A stretch of 64,000 nucleotides of DNA. It comes from DLKC01 sp002478885 (GTDB lineage Bacteria; Bacteroidota; Bacteroidia; Chitinophagales; Chitinophagaceae). A model generated the notes under the pieces. The model did not search any database and was not told the origin of the DNA. It saw only the letters and a list, made by a program, of their open reading frames with translations. The translations under genes were made by a program, and so were the position numbers. The DNA lies in NCBI GenBank assembly GCA_046329585.1, contig JAXLUI010000001.1, forward strand, positions 1,426,001 through 1,490,000, given 5' to 3'. Shown piece by piece: positions 44,690 to 53,522 of the stretch (the first letter of the stretch is position 1; each line of letters starts with the position of its first letter).

Positions 44690-45466
44690 ATGATGCTACA
44701 TTCAAACATGCAAATTCAAAACATAAACGATGTTGTTGCAAGGCTTGATAAACTTATACTGCAAAGTGAAGTCTCACAAAATAAAGCCGGTTACTTTTCG
44801 GCACTTTATAAAAGAATGACGGTTGCTGTTGCTGAAGGCATTGCAAAAAAACAATTTGAGGACGGCGCAAGAATGGAACAACTAGACATAGCGTTTGCCC
44901 GGCGTTATTTTGATGCCTACGATGCTTATCATGCACAACTCACCTGCACAGCAGCGTGGAGAAACGCTTTCGATGCAGGCACAAACGATGGGCTGATTGT
45001 GCTGCAACATTTACTGCTGGGTATTAACACACATATTAATCTTGATCTCGCCATAGCTGCGGCAAGCGTAGCACCCGGCGCAAATATAGTTGCGTTGCAA
45101 AACGATTTTAACCGGATTAACGCCGTAATTGCTTCTCTTGTTGGCGATATGCAGGAAGCATTATCACAGGTGTGGTGGCCGATGCGTATGCTCACCAAAA
45201 TCGCTAATGGAAAACAAGATGCTGTCTTAAATTTCAGTATTGATAAGGCAAGGGCAACTTCGTGGGCAAACGCTGTAATGTTGGCAAACATGAACAGTAC
45301 GCAGCAGGCAGCTTACATTCAGCAAATGGATACGATGACAAAATTATTGGGCGATGGAATTAAAACCCCGGGCGGTTGGTCGGCTTTTGTTCTGAGATCA
45401 ATTCGCAAAACAGAGTACAACGATGTGGCCAGAACAATACGGCTCATCGACACAACTGTTGTTTAA
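44690..45466 (+). CDS. DUF5995-family protein
   Basis: 258 residues from the first ATG; ATGs at 44693 and 44708 are equally possible. The helical protein contains LLLGINTHINLDLAIAAA, the hallmark of DUF5995, and SQVWWPMRML. No signal peptide or membrane segment is seen, so it is cytoplasmic. Function unknown. It ends 3 bp from the convergent HD-domain gene. Confidence 0.8.
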   Translation: MMLHSNMQIQNINDVVARLDKLILQSEVSQNKAGYFSALYKRMTVAVAEGIAKKQFEDGARMEQLDIAFARRYFDAYDAYHAQLTCTAAWRNAFDAGTNDGLIVLQHLLLGINTHINLDLAIAAASVAPGANIVALQNDFNRINAVIASLVGDMQEALSQVWWPMRMLTKIANGKQDAVLNFSIDKARATSWANAVMLANMNSTQQAAYIQQMDTMTKLLGDGIKTPGGWSAFVLRSIRKTEYNDVARTIRLIDTTVV

Positions 45467-45469
45467 AGT

Positions 45470-46069
45470 TTACGCAACCTGTGCCTGTCTCGGAATAATA
45501 AAAGAGATCAGTTCGTCCTGTAGAATGTTGGCGCGCCTGCAGGCATCTTCAATATCTTCCCGCGAAACATTTGCCGCAAACGATTTTTCCTTCAAACGTT
45601 TTTTTACGCCTTTAAGGTCCATGCCTTCATAACCATTGGGACGCATAAGGGAATAAGCATGTATCAAACCGCTGAGCTCATCGAACGCATACAACATTTT
45701 ATCCATATTGGTTTCGGGCTCTACGCCAAAATGTGCAGGACCATGACTTGCAATGGCGCGAATAATTTCGGGATCCACATTCCTGGATTCGAGTTCTTCA
45801 ATTATTTTCTTACAGTGTTGCTCAGGCCATTGGTCCCAATCGGCATCGTGCAAAAGGCCCGCCATCTCCCATCGCCATTGATCGTGCTCGCCAAGATTTT
45901 CTTTTTCAGCCGCCCAGGCTTTCATAAGATTGGCAACTTGCTTCATGTGCAGTTGCAGACGCGGGTTTAACACCCACTCTTCAAACAGCGCTGTTGCTTC
46001 TTCCCGCGTTAATGTATTGCCTTTATGGGCAGCATTGCCAAATGCTGACCTATCTAATTGAAGTGACAT
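45470..46069 (-). CDS. HD-domain protein (predicted metal-dependent phosphohydrolase)
   Basis: 199 residues from the ATG at 46069; an in-frame extension upstream is unlikely. The HD motif is GLLHDADWDQWPEQH, with HMKQVANLM (first His) and IASHGPAHFG (later His) giving the H...HD...H pattern. HD-family members hydrolyse phosphate esters or nucleotides. This subgroup is annotated only as hydrolase, and the substrate is unknown. A B repeat arm lies upstream. Confidence 0.85.
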   Translation of the reverse strand: MSLQLDRSAFGNAAHKGNTLTREEATALFEEWVLNPRLQLHMKQVANLMKAWAAEKENLGEHDQWRWEMAGLLHDADWDQWPEQHCKKIIEELESRNVDPEIIRAIASHGPAHFGVEPETNMDKMLYAFDELSGLIHAYSLMRPNGYEGMDLKGVKKRLKEKSFAANVSREDIEDACRRANILQDELISFIIPRQAQVA

Positions 46070-46144
46070 GGAGTAAAGTTTGATTGCAAACTTAGGAGAA
46101 TATGATCGATTATGTAACCAGCTTTGCAGCACTGTTCAGCTTTT

Positions 46145-46164
46145 GTTGTGTCACTCACTTGTAC
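46145..46164 (-). repeat. Dispersed repeat, single reverse B arm
   Basis: GTTGTGTCACTCACTTGTAC, a perfect B arm, between the HD-domain gene start and the exbD-like gene end. Confidence 0.78.
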
Positions 46165-46195
46165 GCCGTTATCGCTATTCAACAATTCGACCTGG

Positions 46196-46711
46196 TTACC
46201 GTTTTGTTTCAAGCATTGCCAGTTCCTCCTTGCCTGCATCCATCAAGATATAACGGTTAACCTGGTTGATCTGCATTTCATCAAGCGCATCTACCACGTT
46301 ACGATAGTTTGACTGCTCCAAAGGCTTAATCAAAACAACAGTTTCGTTTGCGTTACCGTAAAAGGCGGCAACTGCTTTCTTTTTTTCATTGATAACAGCT
46401 CGTAAACCAATGGCAGAAAAGTCTGTTTGATGAATGTTGTTCAGGCTGTCACCATTATAATAAAAAACGATATTGTCTTTTGCGAGCAAGAGATTGATGG
46501 TTTTCCCGGCCGAGGTTTTTGAGTCACCGCCGTCGGCAGGCATTAAAATCTTCATGGCTGTGGGTTTAGTGATGGAGGTTGTGAACACGAAGAACGTAAT
46601 GAGAAGAAAACCAAGGTCAACCATTGGGGTAAGATCAACACGGGTCGACAACTTTTTACTTTTGTGGACGCCAGGCTTTTTGGGGCCATCGTTTGATTGA
46701 ATTTCTGCCAT
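46196..46711 (-). CDS. ExbD/TolR-family membrane protein
   Basis: 171 residues from the ATG at 46711. A short basic cytoplasmic N-terminus is followed by one transmembrane helix, VDLTPMVDLGFLLITFFVFTT, containing the Asp (second in the motif) that carries protons in ExbD/TolR. A periplasmic domain follows (KTINLLLAKDNIVFYYNG ... RYILMDAGKEEL). It normally works with ExbB and TonB to energise outer-membrane transport. No exbB or tonB is adjacent, so this is an orphan copy. Confidence 0.88.
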   Translation of the reverse strand: MAEIQSNDGPKKPGVHKSKKLSTRVDLTPMVDLGFLLITFFVFTTSITKPTAMKILMPADGGDSKTSAGKTINLLLAKDNIVFYYNGDSLNNIHQTDFSAIGLRAVINEKKKAVAAFYGNANETVVLIKPLEQSNYRNVVDALDEMQINQVNRYILMDAGKEELAMLETKR

Positions 46712-46835
46712 AATAAAGGTTTTACTAATCAGATGCTGCAACATATTTTCTCCATAAACAATTTTACTTTACGCGCATCTTTCTTTTGCCAGCCTGACTT
46801 AACTTGCTGTAGTCTTGTTTATCAAAAGCAGCTAT

Positions 46836-48050
46836 ATGAAAAGAATAATATTAATCACCGCCGTTCTTATGACTAACATTTTGCAAGCGCAAAAATTCAT
46901 AAGCACGAAAGGCAGGGACATCATTGGGATTGACGGAAAACTATTTCTCATTAAAGGCACTAATCTTGGCAATTGGCTGGTTCCTGAAGGGTATATGTTC
47001 AAGTTCCAGGATATAAATTCCGGAAGGTTAATAGACCAGTGTTTCAATGAACTTATCGGGCCGGATGCCACAAAAGCTTTCTGGAAAAAATATCTCGATG
47101 TTTATATAGCCAAAGATGATATTCATTATCTCAAGAGTATTGGCATGAATTCCATTCGCATACCTTTTAATTATCGCTTGTTCACCAACGAAAATTATAT
47201 GGGAAGCAATGATGCGACCCGCGGCTTTACTTACCTGGATCGGGTGATTGGTTGGTGCAAGGCAGAGGGTCTGTATGTAATACTTGATATGCATTGCGCA
47301 CCGGGTGGGCAAACCGGCGATAACATTGATGATGGCTATGGATACCCTTTTCTTTTTGAAAGTGCGGAAAGCCGGTCGCTTTGCGCCTCCATCTGGAAGA
47401 AGATTGCTACACATTATAAAAACGAGACGGCGATACTTGGCTACGATCTGCTGAATGAACCAATTGCTCATTATTTTGATAAGGATAAATTAAACCCGTT
47501 ACTCGAACCAGTTTATAAACAAATAACAAAGGCCATAAGGGAAGTGGATAATAACCACATTCTCATTCTTGGTGGCGCCCAATGGGATTCGAATTTTAAA
47601 CCTTTTGGAGAGCCATTTGACAAAAAGCTGGTTTATACGTTTCACAAATATTGGACATCACCGACGAAAGAAGTCGTACAAGATTATATTGATTTTCGCG
47701 ATAAATACAACGTGCCGATTTATTGCGGAGAAACAGGTGAGAATGACGATGATTGGGTAAAGGCATTTCGCAATACATTGGAAGAAAACAATATTGGCTG
47801 GCATTACTGGCCCTACAAAAAGATAGATAACAGCAAAGGGATCGTAACTTTTGCAGTTCCGCAGTACTATGATTCTGTGATTGCGTACGCTGGCAAACCA
47901 AAAAAGAATTTTGAAGACATTCGCATGCAAAGACCGAAAGAACAGGAGATGATAACAAAGGCATTGGATGGCTTTCTGGAAAATTGCAGGTTTAAAAACT
48001 GTACCCAAAATAATGGCTATATAACCGCACTCGGCTTTAAGCCAAACTAA
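46836..48050 (+). CDS. Glycoside hydrolase family 5 (cellulase-type), secreted
   Basis: 404 residues from the ATG at 46836, which begins a signal peptide (MKRIILITAVLMTNILQAQ). GTNLGNWLVPEGYMF and SIRIPFNYR are GH5 signatures. The catalytic acid/base is Glu208 in LLNEP and the nucleophile Glu299 in YCGETGEN. It is a retaining beta-glucan- or mannan-type endo-glycosidase, exact substrate unknown. The mature protein has no binding module and no T9SS tail, so a periplasmic location is likely. Confidence 0.9.
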   Translation: MKRIILITAVLMTNILQAQKFISTKGRDIIGIDGKLFLIKGTNLGNWLVPEGYMFKFQDINSGRLIDQCFNELIGPDATKAFWKKYLDVYIAKDDIHYLKSIGMNSIRIPFNYRLFTNENYMGSNDATRGFTYLDRVIGWCKAEGLYVILDMHCAPGGQTGDNIDDGYGYPFLFESAESRSLCASIWKKIATHYKNETAILGYDLLNEPIAHYFDKDKLNPLLEPVYKQITKAIREVDNNHILILGGAQWDSNFKPFGEPFDKKLVYTFHKYWTSPTKEVVQDYIDFRDKYNVPIYCGETGENDDDWVKAFRNTLEENNIGWHYWPYKKIDNSKGIVTFAVPQYYDSVIAYAGKPKKNFEDIRMQRPKEQEMITKALDGFLENCRFKNCTQNNGYITALGFKPN

Positions 48051-48090
48051 TGAAAGGCAGTAATTGATTTTTGCTGCTCAACGCGATGCA

Positions 48091-48110
48091 GTACAAGTGA
48101 GTGACACAAC
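48091..48110 (+). repeat. Dispersed repeat, single forward B arm
   Basis: GTACAAGTGAGTGACACAAC, a perfect B arm, between two convergent genes. Confidence 0.78.
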
Positions 48111-48164
48111 GGAGATGCCTTACAAGGTGAAGCTGGTTCCAAAAAAATGACAACATTTATTGAT

Positions 48165-48509
48165 TTATTGCCCTACTAATTGCTCAACAAAAGTGTTGAG
48201 TTCCTTAATACGTTTGTAATTGAGCGCGTAGAAAATAAATTTACCCTCACGCAGAGCAGATACAAGGCCGGCACGCCTTAAAATAGCAAGATGTTGTGAG
48301 GTCACAGATTGCTCAAGACGTAATTCTACATAAATCTCAGTAACGGTCATTTTACGGCGTTCATCGAGGAGCTTGATAATCTGCTGCCGCAGTTTATGAT
48401 TGATAGCACGAAGAATGAGCATAGATTTCTTCATGTGAAGAAAATCGAGCTTAACATTTTCGTTTGTGCCGGGGTCATTAATGATAGCAACTTGCAAATG
48501 ATTTATCAT
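48165..48509 (-). CDS. ArsR-family transcriptional regulator
   Basis: 114 residues from the first ATG; the ATG at 48434 (MKKSMLILRAINHK) would give the core domain alone. The winged helix is clear: LRQQIIKLLDERRKMTVTEIYVELRLEQSVTSQHLAILRRAGLVSALREGK. The metal-binding ELCVCDL motif of ArsR/SmtB is absent (TVTEIYVEL), so a non-metal signal is likely. There is no obvious target or partner gene next to it. Confidence 0.88.
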   Translation of the reverse strand: MINHLQVAIINDPGTNENVKLDFLHMKKSMLILRAINHKLRQQIIKLLDERRKMTVTEIYVELRLEQSVTSQHLAILRRAGLVSALREGKFIFYALNYKRIKELNTFVEQLVGQ

Positions 48510-48580
48510 GTTTAAGCATTTCAGGGTTAAGATCAGTAAAAGTATATATAAAATTATAATAAAATTTTAATATCAGCGCA

Positions 48581-49264
48581 CTATGAATGCTTTGTATAGA
48601 ATTCTTTAAGATAAAACGGCTCACTGTAAGCCAAATCGGCAAAGTCATTTTGTTTAAATTTCAACAAGGAGCGTAGCGAAAGGGCAGAGGCATCTTGGAT
48701 GTGTTCACTGAAAATTGCGTTGCTGCTGGACAGTATGTTCTGAAGTTTTTTATGGCCGCTTCCTGAAAAAATAATTTTATGCCGCAACAATAGTTGTTCA
48801 AAACTGTTGCCATCGAGGATGATTGCGCACGGTGGCACCTGAACGGAAATATCTTTGTGGTAAACTGCCGCAAATACCTCCATTCGCCTTGCATCAATCA
48901 TGGGGCAATACAGGACTTTTTCTTCCACATTAATTGCAGATGAATGAGCAACAACCGAAGCCGCCATCACCTCGAGCGTATTAAGCAATATCAATGGTTT
49001 CTTCAAAGCATAACAAAGTCCTTTGGCGGTAGAAAGCCCCACTCTTAATCCCGTATAACTTCCAGGTCCTGCTGTTGCAGCAACAGCATCAATGGCTGAA
49101 AGGTCAATGCCGGCAGTGGCAGCAAGTCGCTTTATGGCAGGTTGTATAAAAGACGCATGACTTTTTTGGTCTACACTTTTTTCCATCGCCAGCACATGAT
49201 GATCATTTGCGATGCAAACACTGGCAAATTCAGTGGCTGTATCAATATTGAGTATTAAAGCCAA
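48581..49264 (-). CDS. tsaB: tRNA threonylcarbamoyladenosine biosynthesis protein TsaB
   Basis: 227 residues. LILNIDTATEFASVCIA is the ASKHA-type first strand, and VAATAGPGSYTGLRVGLSTAKGL is the TsaB signature. It is part of the TsaBDE complex that makes t6A37 in tRNAs reading ANN codons. There is no ATG near the conserved N-terminus; the start is TTG at 49264, 8 bp after the stop codon of the upstream gene, so the two are co-transcribed and perhaps coupled. Confidence 0.9.
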   Translation of the reverse strand: MALILNIDTATEFASVCIANDHHVLAMEKSVDQKSHASFIQPAIKRLAATAGIDLSAIDAVAATAGPGSYTGLRVGLSTAKGLCYALKKPLILLNTLEVMAASVVAHSSAINVEEKVLYCPMIDARRMEVFAAVYHKDISVQVPPCAIILDGNSFEQLLLRHKIIFSGSGHKKLQNILSSSNAIFSEHIQDASALSLRSLLKFKQNDFADLAYSEPFYLKEFYTKHS

Positions 49265-49272
49265 GTATCTGT

Positions 49273-49929
49273 TTATTTTATTGTGTTCTTAAACGCCAAC
49301 AATTGTTCCGCTGCTTTTTTTAATGCTGGTGCAACAGCATAGCGAGCGCCCTCAAGACTAAGCGCTTCTAAAAGATATAGTATTTTTTCAATACCGATTT
49401 GCCTTGCCCATTCGAAAGGCCCGTACGGATAGTTCGTACCGAGTTTCATAGCAATATCTATTTCTTCGGCGGAACTTATTTCTTCCTCCAGCGTGTAATA
49501 GGCTTCATTAATGATCATGGAAACCGTCCGGGCCGCGATCATTCCCGGAACGTCGGGCACCAGCTGATACTGTCTACCCAATGCCTGCATTACTTCTTCT
49601 ACAACCGGTTTATTTTCCTCTGAGGCTACCACTTCCAAAATACTCCTGCCTAAGAAACGTGGCCAGGCATTTATTCGAATGGCGTTTGCAGGGAATTCCT
49701 GGAGCGTTTTGACCAAAGCATTTACAAAAACAGGCTTGTGAGTTTTTAAAGAACCATTTTGATTTTCCCATTCTTTATAGTCAAGTAAGAAATACACATC
49801 GGCTAACCTTTCAAAAAATGAGCCATCTGCCTTGCCTGTAAATTCTACAGCAACGCCCTTGTCTGCATTGTGTTGCAGCCATTCTTCGCGTTGGAGCTCA
49901 TTTGCAAGAACAAGTATTTGCATAATCAT
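49273..49929 (-). CDS. Protein with a 3-hydroxyacyl-CoA dehydrogenase C-terminal domain
   Basis: 218 residues from the ATG at 49929. A -7 box TATTTTTG at 49948-49941 lies just upstream, which rules out the longer frame. The C-terminal ~100 residues (VPDVPGMIAARTVSMIINEAYYTLEE ... GTNYPYGPFEWARQIG) are the 3HCDH dimerisation/substrate domain. The N-terminal part is short and lacks the GxGxxG NAD loop, so it is unlikely to be an active dehydrogenase. It is co-transcribed with tsaB. Confidence 0.75.
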   Translation of the reverse strand: MIMQILVLANELQREEWLQHNADKGVAVEFTGKADGSFFERLADVYFLLDYKEWENQNGSLKTHKPVFVNALVKTLQEFPANAIRINAWPRFLGRSILEVVASEENKPVVEEVMQALGRQYQLVPDVPGMIAARTVSMIINEAYYTLEEEISSAEEIDIAMKLGTNYPYGPFEWARQIGIEKILYLLEALSLEGARYAVAPALKKAAEQLLAFKNTIK

Positions 49930-49997
49930 AGTAAGGTTTGCAAAAATAGGTTGGAAGGTTGAAGTAATTACTGCAAATTGCCGCACAAATCAATGCT

Positions 49998-50384
49998 ATG
50001 TCAAAACAAATTATCAATACAGACAAAGCCCCTGCGCCCATTGGGCCATACAATCAAAGTGTAAAAGCTGGTGGACTGCTTTTCATAAGCGGGCAAATAC
50101 CCATTGATCCCGCAACCGGAGACCTTGTATCCAATGGCATCAAGGCAGAATCAAAGCAGTGCATGAACAATCTTTTGGCAATTCTTTCCGAGGCCAAATT
50201 AACCTTTGAACATGTAGTAAAAACAACTATTTTTCTAAGTGATATGAGTCTTTTCGCCGAAGTAAATGAAGTCTATGGCAGCTATTTTAACAGCGACTAC
50301 CCTGCAAGAGAAACGGTGGCAGTGAAAGGCTTACCAAAAGGCGTGAATGTTGAGATAAGTATGATAGCAACCGTAGCGCTGTAA
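49998..50384 (+). CDS. RidA-family enamine/imine deaminase
   Basis: 128 residues of the YjgF/YER057c/UK114 fold. APAPIGPYNQSVKAGGLLFISGQIPIDP is the N-terminal signature. The substrate Arg lies in YPARETVAV near residue 104, and the Glu near the C-terminus is in GVNVEISMIA. RidA hydrolyses reactive 2-aminoacrylate-type enamines from PLP enzymes. It is transcribed divergently from the 3HCDH-like gene. Confidence 0.93.
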   Translation: MSKQIINTDKAPAPIGPYNQSVKAGGLLFISGQIPIDPATGDLVSNGIKAESKQCMNNLLAILSEAKLTFEHVVKTTIFLSDMSLFAEVNEVYGSYFNSDYPARETVAVKGLPKGVNVEISMIATVAL

Positions 50385-50420
50385 TTTGGTCGCCGGCTTT
50401 AGCTCATCGATGAAGCATTC

Positions 50421-50438
50421 TTGCGACGCTTCATTCAT
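50421..50438 (-). repeat. Dispersed repeat, single reverse C arm
   Basis: TTGCGACGCTTCATTCATC-type arm between the convergent RidA and epimerase genes. A mirrored tail (GTCGCCGGCTTTAGCTCAT) lies to its left. Confidence 0.7.
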
Positions 50439-50483
50439 CACCGGAACGGCTATTTTGCAGAAACTCTGTTTTGCTACAGATCG

Positions 50484-51440
50484 CTAAAATCCGGTAACAA
50501 GCTGAAGAATATAAGACGTGCTGAAGTTGTAAGTCTCCCCCGGTTTTGCGATAATCAGCGACATGCCGTTATTAAATGCGTCGGGCGGACTACTGAGATT
50601 TTCCACTGCAATGCTCTTCCTGTGCGGCGGGGTGTAAACCTGCAAATAAGGATAAGACTGACCGGCTTTAATGGTTAACTGCAGGCCGCTATTTTCATCA
50701 CGCAGCACGCATGAATCGTTTTCAAAATCTTTTAATACAAAACAATTGTCTAAAAAGGTTTCGCCGAAAGGCGTGCTTTGAGCAAATTTATTATTGTGCA
50801 ACAACATGCCCGTCGGCAATAAACGTTCATCGAATTCAACCATCTGGTCGGCATTGAACTGAACACTAAGGTCGTTAACCGTTTCTCCAAGAGTAAAATA
50901 GGGATGCCAACCGTCGGAAAGTGGAAAATTTCTATCGCCAGTATTTTTTACTTTGGTAGTTACCGTAAGCTGGTTATTCTTGCCAAGCATATACTCAACC
51001 ATCATTTCGTATGCATATGGAAAACCTTCTTCGTTATTATTGTAAGTATAGCTAAGAGTAACCGTTGCATGTTCATCGGTTTCCTTGTAATCACTGATGT
51101 CAAAAACGGCATTGTATAACAGTCCATGGATTGCTTCATCACCAAGATAATGCTTGCGGATTTTATGATGCACTCCCGCGAATGAATATTCACCTTTATC
51201 AAGCCTGCACACAAAAGGGCTCAATTTTGCGCTGTTGAAGCCTGCTGCTATATTTTTTATGGCATCTGCCGGTGACGAAAACCCATCCACAACATTAATG
51301 CTCCTTTCGGGCGTATTGATGGAGAAAGCGTTTAATAACGCGCCAAATGAATAAATGGCCGCTTCACAATTTGAGCTTTCATCTTTAAGGCTTATTACAT
51401 GGTATCCTTGCTCTGCAGATATTTTTACAGAAAACCCCAT
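50484..51440 (-). CDS. Aldose 1-epimerase-like protein
   Basis: 318 residues of the galactose mutarotase-like fold. NFPLSDGWHPYFTLG carries the conserved catalytic His, and the Glu is expected in the late strand near LQVYTPPHRKSIAVENLSSPPDAFN. GFNSAKLSPFVCRLDKGEY is the usual N-terminal block. It would interconvert aldose anomers in the cytoplasm. The aldose-1-epimerase versus glucose-6-phosphate epimerase assignment is open. It is a single gene. Confidence 0.85.
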   Translation of the reverse strand: MGFSVKISAEQGYHVISLKDESSNCEAAIYSFGALLNAFSINTPERSINVVDGFSSPADAIKNIAAGFNSAKLSPFVCRLDKGEYSFAGVHHKIRKHYLGDEAIHGLLYNAVFDISDYKETDEHATVTLSYTYNNNEEGFPYAYEMMVEYMLGKNNQLTVTTKVKNTGDRNFPLSDGWHPYFTLGETVNDLSVQFNADQMVEFDERLLPTGMLLHNNKFAQSTPFGETFLDNCFVLKDFENDSCVLRDENSGLQLTIKAGQSYPYLQVYTPPHRKSIAVENLSSPPDAFNNGMSLIIAKPGETYNFSTSYILQLVTGF

Positions 51441-51544
51441 CTTTTTTGTTTTTACTGAAACTAAATAATTTTCCCTTCACTTCAAACATCAAACGATTGA
51501 TTTATTCAATAATCATTTGATTCGTCTCCGGGCAAACTGCTTCA

Positions 51545-52051
51545 CTATTTTTCTTTGGGATAAAGTAAGTCGTACACAGTGTCTGTATCGGTACCACCAT
51601 CGAAAGCGGCGATTAATTTTCCATCTTTATTGTAGGCCGCGATAAAGGGCGTGTATTTAACCCTGAAGAAAGAGGGGATGTAATATTTCGGATCACGACC
51701 AACGGCAATATTTTTAGCCTTTAGCATTTTATAGTTATCGGCAAAGGTCTTAATTTCTTCCATCGGCTGATAACTCACCCACACAAAAAAAACATCTTTA
51801 AACCGCTTTGCATCTTTCATAAACTCATGCGCGGTTAGCTGGCAATGGCCGCATTCGGGGCTGAAATACAGCATTACCACCTGCTTGTTTTTAGGCAGGT
51901 TAAGATTATTGAACCATGAGCTATCTGTCTGCATAATACTAAACACCGGAAGCGTAGAATCTTTCTGAAATGGCGGTATCGAATCGAAAGTCTGCGACCG
52001 TGCATTTGCGGCGATAACAAGGCCGAGCATAAATGCGAGAAAATATTTCAT
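51545..52051 (-). CDS. Exported thioredoxin-like (TlpA/ResA-type) protein
   Basis: 168 residues with a signal peptide (ending ANARSQ). The active site is PECGHC in VVMLYFSPECGHCQLTAHEF, typical of periplasmic thiol-disulfide proteins. The cis-Pro loop is VKYTPF. It would reduce or isomerise disulfides or help cytochrome maturation; partners are unknown. It is a single gene. Confidence 0.87.
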   Translation of the reverse strand: MKYFLAFMLGLVIAANARSQTFDSIPPFQKDSTLPVFSIMQTDSSWFNNLNLPKNKQVVMLYFSPECGHCQLTAHEFMKDAKRFKDVFFVWVSYQPMEEIKTFADNYKMLKAKNIAVGRDPKYYIPSFFRVKYTPFIAAYNKDGKLIAAFDGGTDTDTVYDLLYPKEK

Positions 52052-52132
52052 AAGAATGGTTTTAAAATACCCCAGTGAAAGTAATTGTTCAACCCGAAAA
52101 TTACTGTTAAATAATCAAAAGATATTTATGGT

Positions 52133-52296
52133 ACAGGCAGCATCGCAATACTCGGCTTCGTTGTGTCACTCACTGCATCGTCAGGAACACTTATAATCAA
52201 ATTAAGCGAGCTTGTGTTTGACGAGCATCTATTCCCTAGCACAAGTGTGCGACGCAACAGCCGATGACCAAAGAACCCACAGTTGGGCTCATAAAA
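52133..52296. repeat. Dispersed repeat, composite of reverse B and forward A arms
   Basis: Reverse B arm GTTGTGTCACTCACTGCAT at 52160-52178 and forward A arm GCACAAGTGTGCGACGCAAC at 52239-52258, 60 bp apart. The right tail is TTGGGCTCATAAAA. It lies between the TlpA-like gene start and the rplI terminator. Confidence 0.8.
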
Positions 52297-52319
52297 AAAC
52301 CACCACAAAATGTGATGGT
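52292..52319 (-). terminator. Terminator of the rpsF-rpsR-rplI operon
   Basis: On the minus strand ACCATCAC (52319-52312) pairs with GTGGTGGT (52306-52299), including a G-U pair, followed by seven T. Confidence 0.85.
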
Positions 52320-52361
52320 CTTTTATAAATTGATCGTTGTATATAAACGTTAGAGCACAAA

Positions 52362-52808
52362 TTATTCAGCAACCACTTCAAACTCCATTTCGGCAACATT
52401 GTTCGCGCTGAAGTTGATAGTAGCTTTGTAAGTACCGAGTTCTTTCACCTCGTCGGTTATGCTGATGCGTTTGCGATCGATCTCGTAGCCCTTCTGATCG
52501 CGGATTGCACGTGCAATTTGCAATGAAGTAACGCTTCCGAATATCTTTCCGCTTGTGCCTGTTTTGGCACCGATCTTAACGGGAGAAGCCTTAAGCACAT
52601 CGATAACCTTCGTTATTTCTGCGAGCATTGCGGCCTCTTTCTTTGCCTTTACTTTAAGGCGCTCTTCTAATTGTTTTAGGTTAGAAGGGTTTGCCTCAAC
52701 AGCAATTTTAGAAGGAATAAGATAGTTACGTGCATAGCCATTTTTAACCTTTACAAGTTCGTTGGCTTGGCCGAGTGTATCTAAATCCTGGATTAATATT
52801 ACCTGCAT
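52362..52808 (-). CDS. rplI: 50S ribosomal protein L9 (bL9)
   Basis: 148 residues. The N-terminal rRNA-binding domain QVILIQDLDTLGQANELVKVKNGYARNYLIP is characteristic of L9, followed by the long connecting helix and the C-terminal domain (KTGTSGKIFGSVTSLQIA). It is the last gene of the operon with rpsF and rpsR, the usual bacterial order. Confidence 0.97.
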   Translation of the reverse strand: MQVILIQDLDTLGQANELVKVKNGYARNYLIPSKIAVEANPSNLKQLEERLKVKAKKEAAMLAEITKVIDVLKASPVKIGAKTGTSGKIFGSVTSLQIARAIRDQKGYEIDRKRISITDEVKELGTYKATINFSANNVAEMEFEVVAE

Positions 52809-52896
52809 GTTTCTTGTTTTAGTTCCCAGGGCCCAATCTTTTCAGATTAAGACTGTCAACCCGTTTCCGGGAATTAGGGAATGGTTACTAATTGTT

Positions 52897-53163
52897 CTAT
52901 TTCAACAAATCTGTTACATAAGGCAACAGCGCCATCTGGCGTGCTTTCTTAATTGCATCAGATACTTTACGCTGATATTTCAAAGAATTTCCCGACAAAC
53001 GACGTGGAAGAATCTTTCCTTGTTCGTTGATGAATTTTTTCAGGAACTCGATGTCTTTGTAATCAACATAGCGGATACCGTACTTTTTGAAACGGCAGAA
53101 TTTCTTCTTTGGTTTCTCCTGCTTAATCGCGGTAAGGTATTTTATTTCATTTGCTTTTGCCAT
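52897..53163 (-). CDS. rpsR: 30S ribosomal protein S18 (bS18)
   Basis: 88 residues. KKKFCRFKKYGIRYVDYKDIEFLKKFINEQGKILPRRLSG is the S18 core, which binds S6. The gene starts 2 bp after the rpsF stop. A longer 88-bp gap separates it from rplI. Confidence 0.97.
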   Translation of the reverse strand: MAKANEIKYLTAIKQEKPKKKFCRFKKYGIRYVDYKDIEFLKKFINEQGKILPRRLSGNSLKYQRKVSDAIKKARQMALLPYVTDLLK

Positions 53164-53165
53164 GA

Positions 53166-53522
53166 TTATGCTCCTACTGCTTTTTCGGTTCCTGTTGGTA
53201 CGCCACTTCTCTTTCTAGTGTTATACTCGACGGCGTATTTATCGAGTACAGTAACCATTTGACGCATAACATGCTCATCGCGGAGCATTTGTACCTTTAA
53301 CTTCTCATTGAAGCTGGATGGCGCGCTGTACTCTAAAACCCAGTAAATACCGGTAGTTTTTTTCTGTACAGGATACGCCAGTGATTTCAGACCCCAGGGA
53401 TTGCTGTGCGCTACCGTTCCACCATGTTCTGTAACATAGTCGGTATATTTTTTCTGAGCGGCTTTGAATTCCTCTTCAGAAAGCACAGGGGTAAAAATCA
53501 CCATCAATTCGTAATTGTTCAT
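53166..53522 (-). CDS. rpsF: 30S ribosomal protein S6 (bS6)
   Basis: 118 residues. YELMVIFTPVLSEEE is the S6 N-terminal strand and GLKSLAYPVQKKTTGIYWVLEYSA the central block. It heads the operon and binds S18. No ssb or priB gene lies between rpsF and rpsR, unlike in many other phyla. Confidence 0.97.
   Translation of the reverse strand: MNNYELMVIFTPVLSEEEFKAAQKKYTDYVTEHGGTVAHSNPWGLKSLAYPVQKKTTGIYWVLEYSAPSSFNEKLKVQMLRDEHVMRQMVTVLDKYAVEYNTRKRSGVPTGTEKAVGA

Noticed and set aside
46196..46711. A complete TonB-ExbB-ExbD operon around the ExbD gene
   Set aside because: The flanking genes are an HD protein and a divergent GH5; no exbB or tonB is present.
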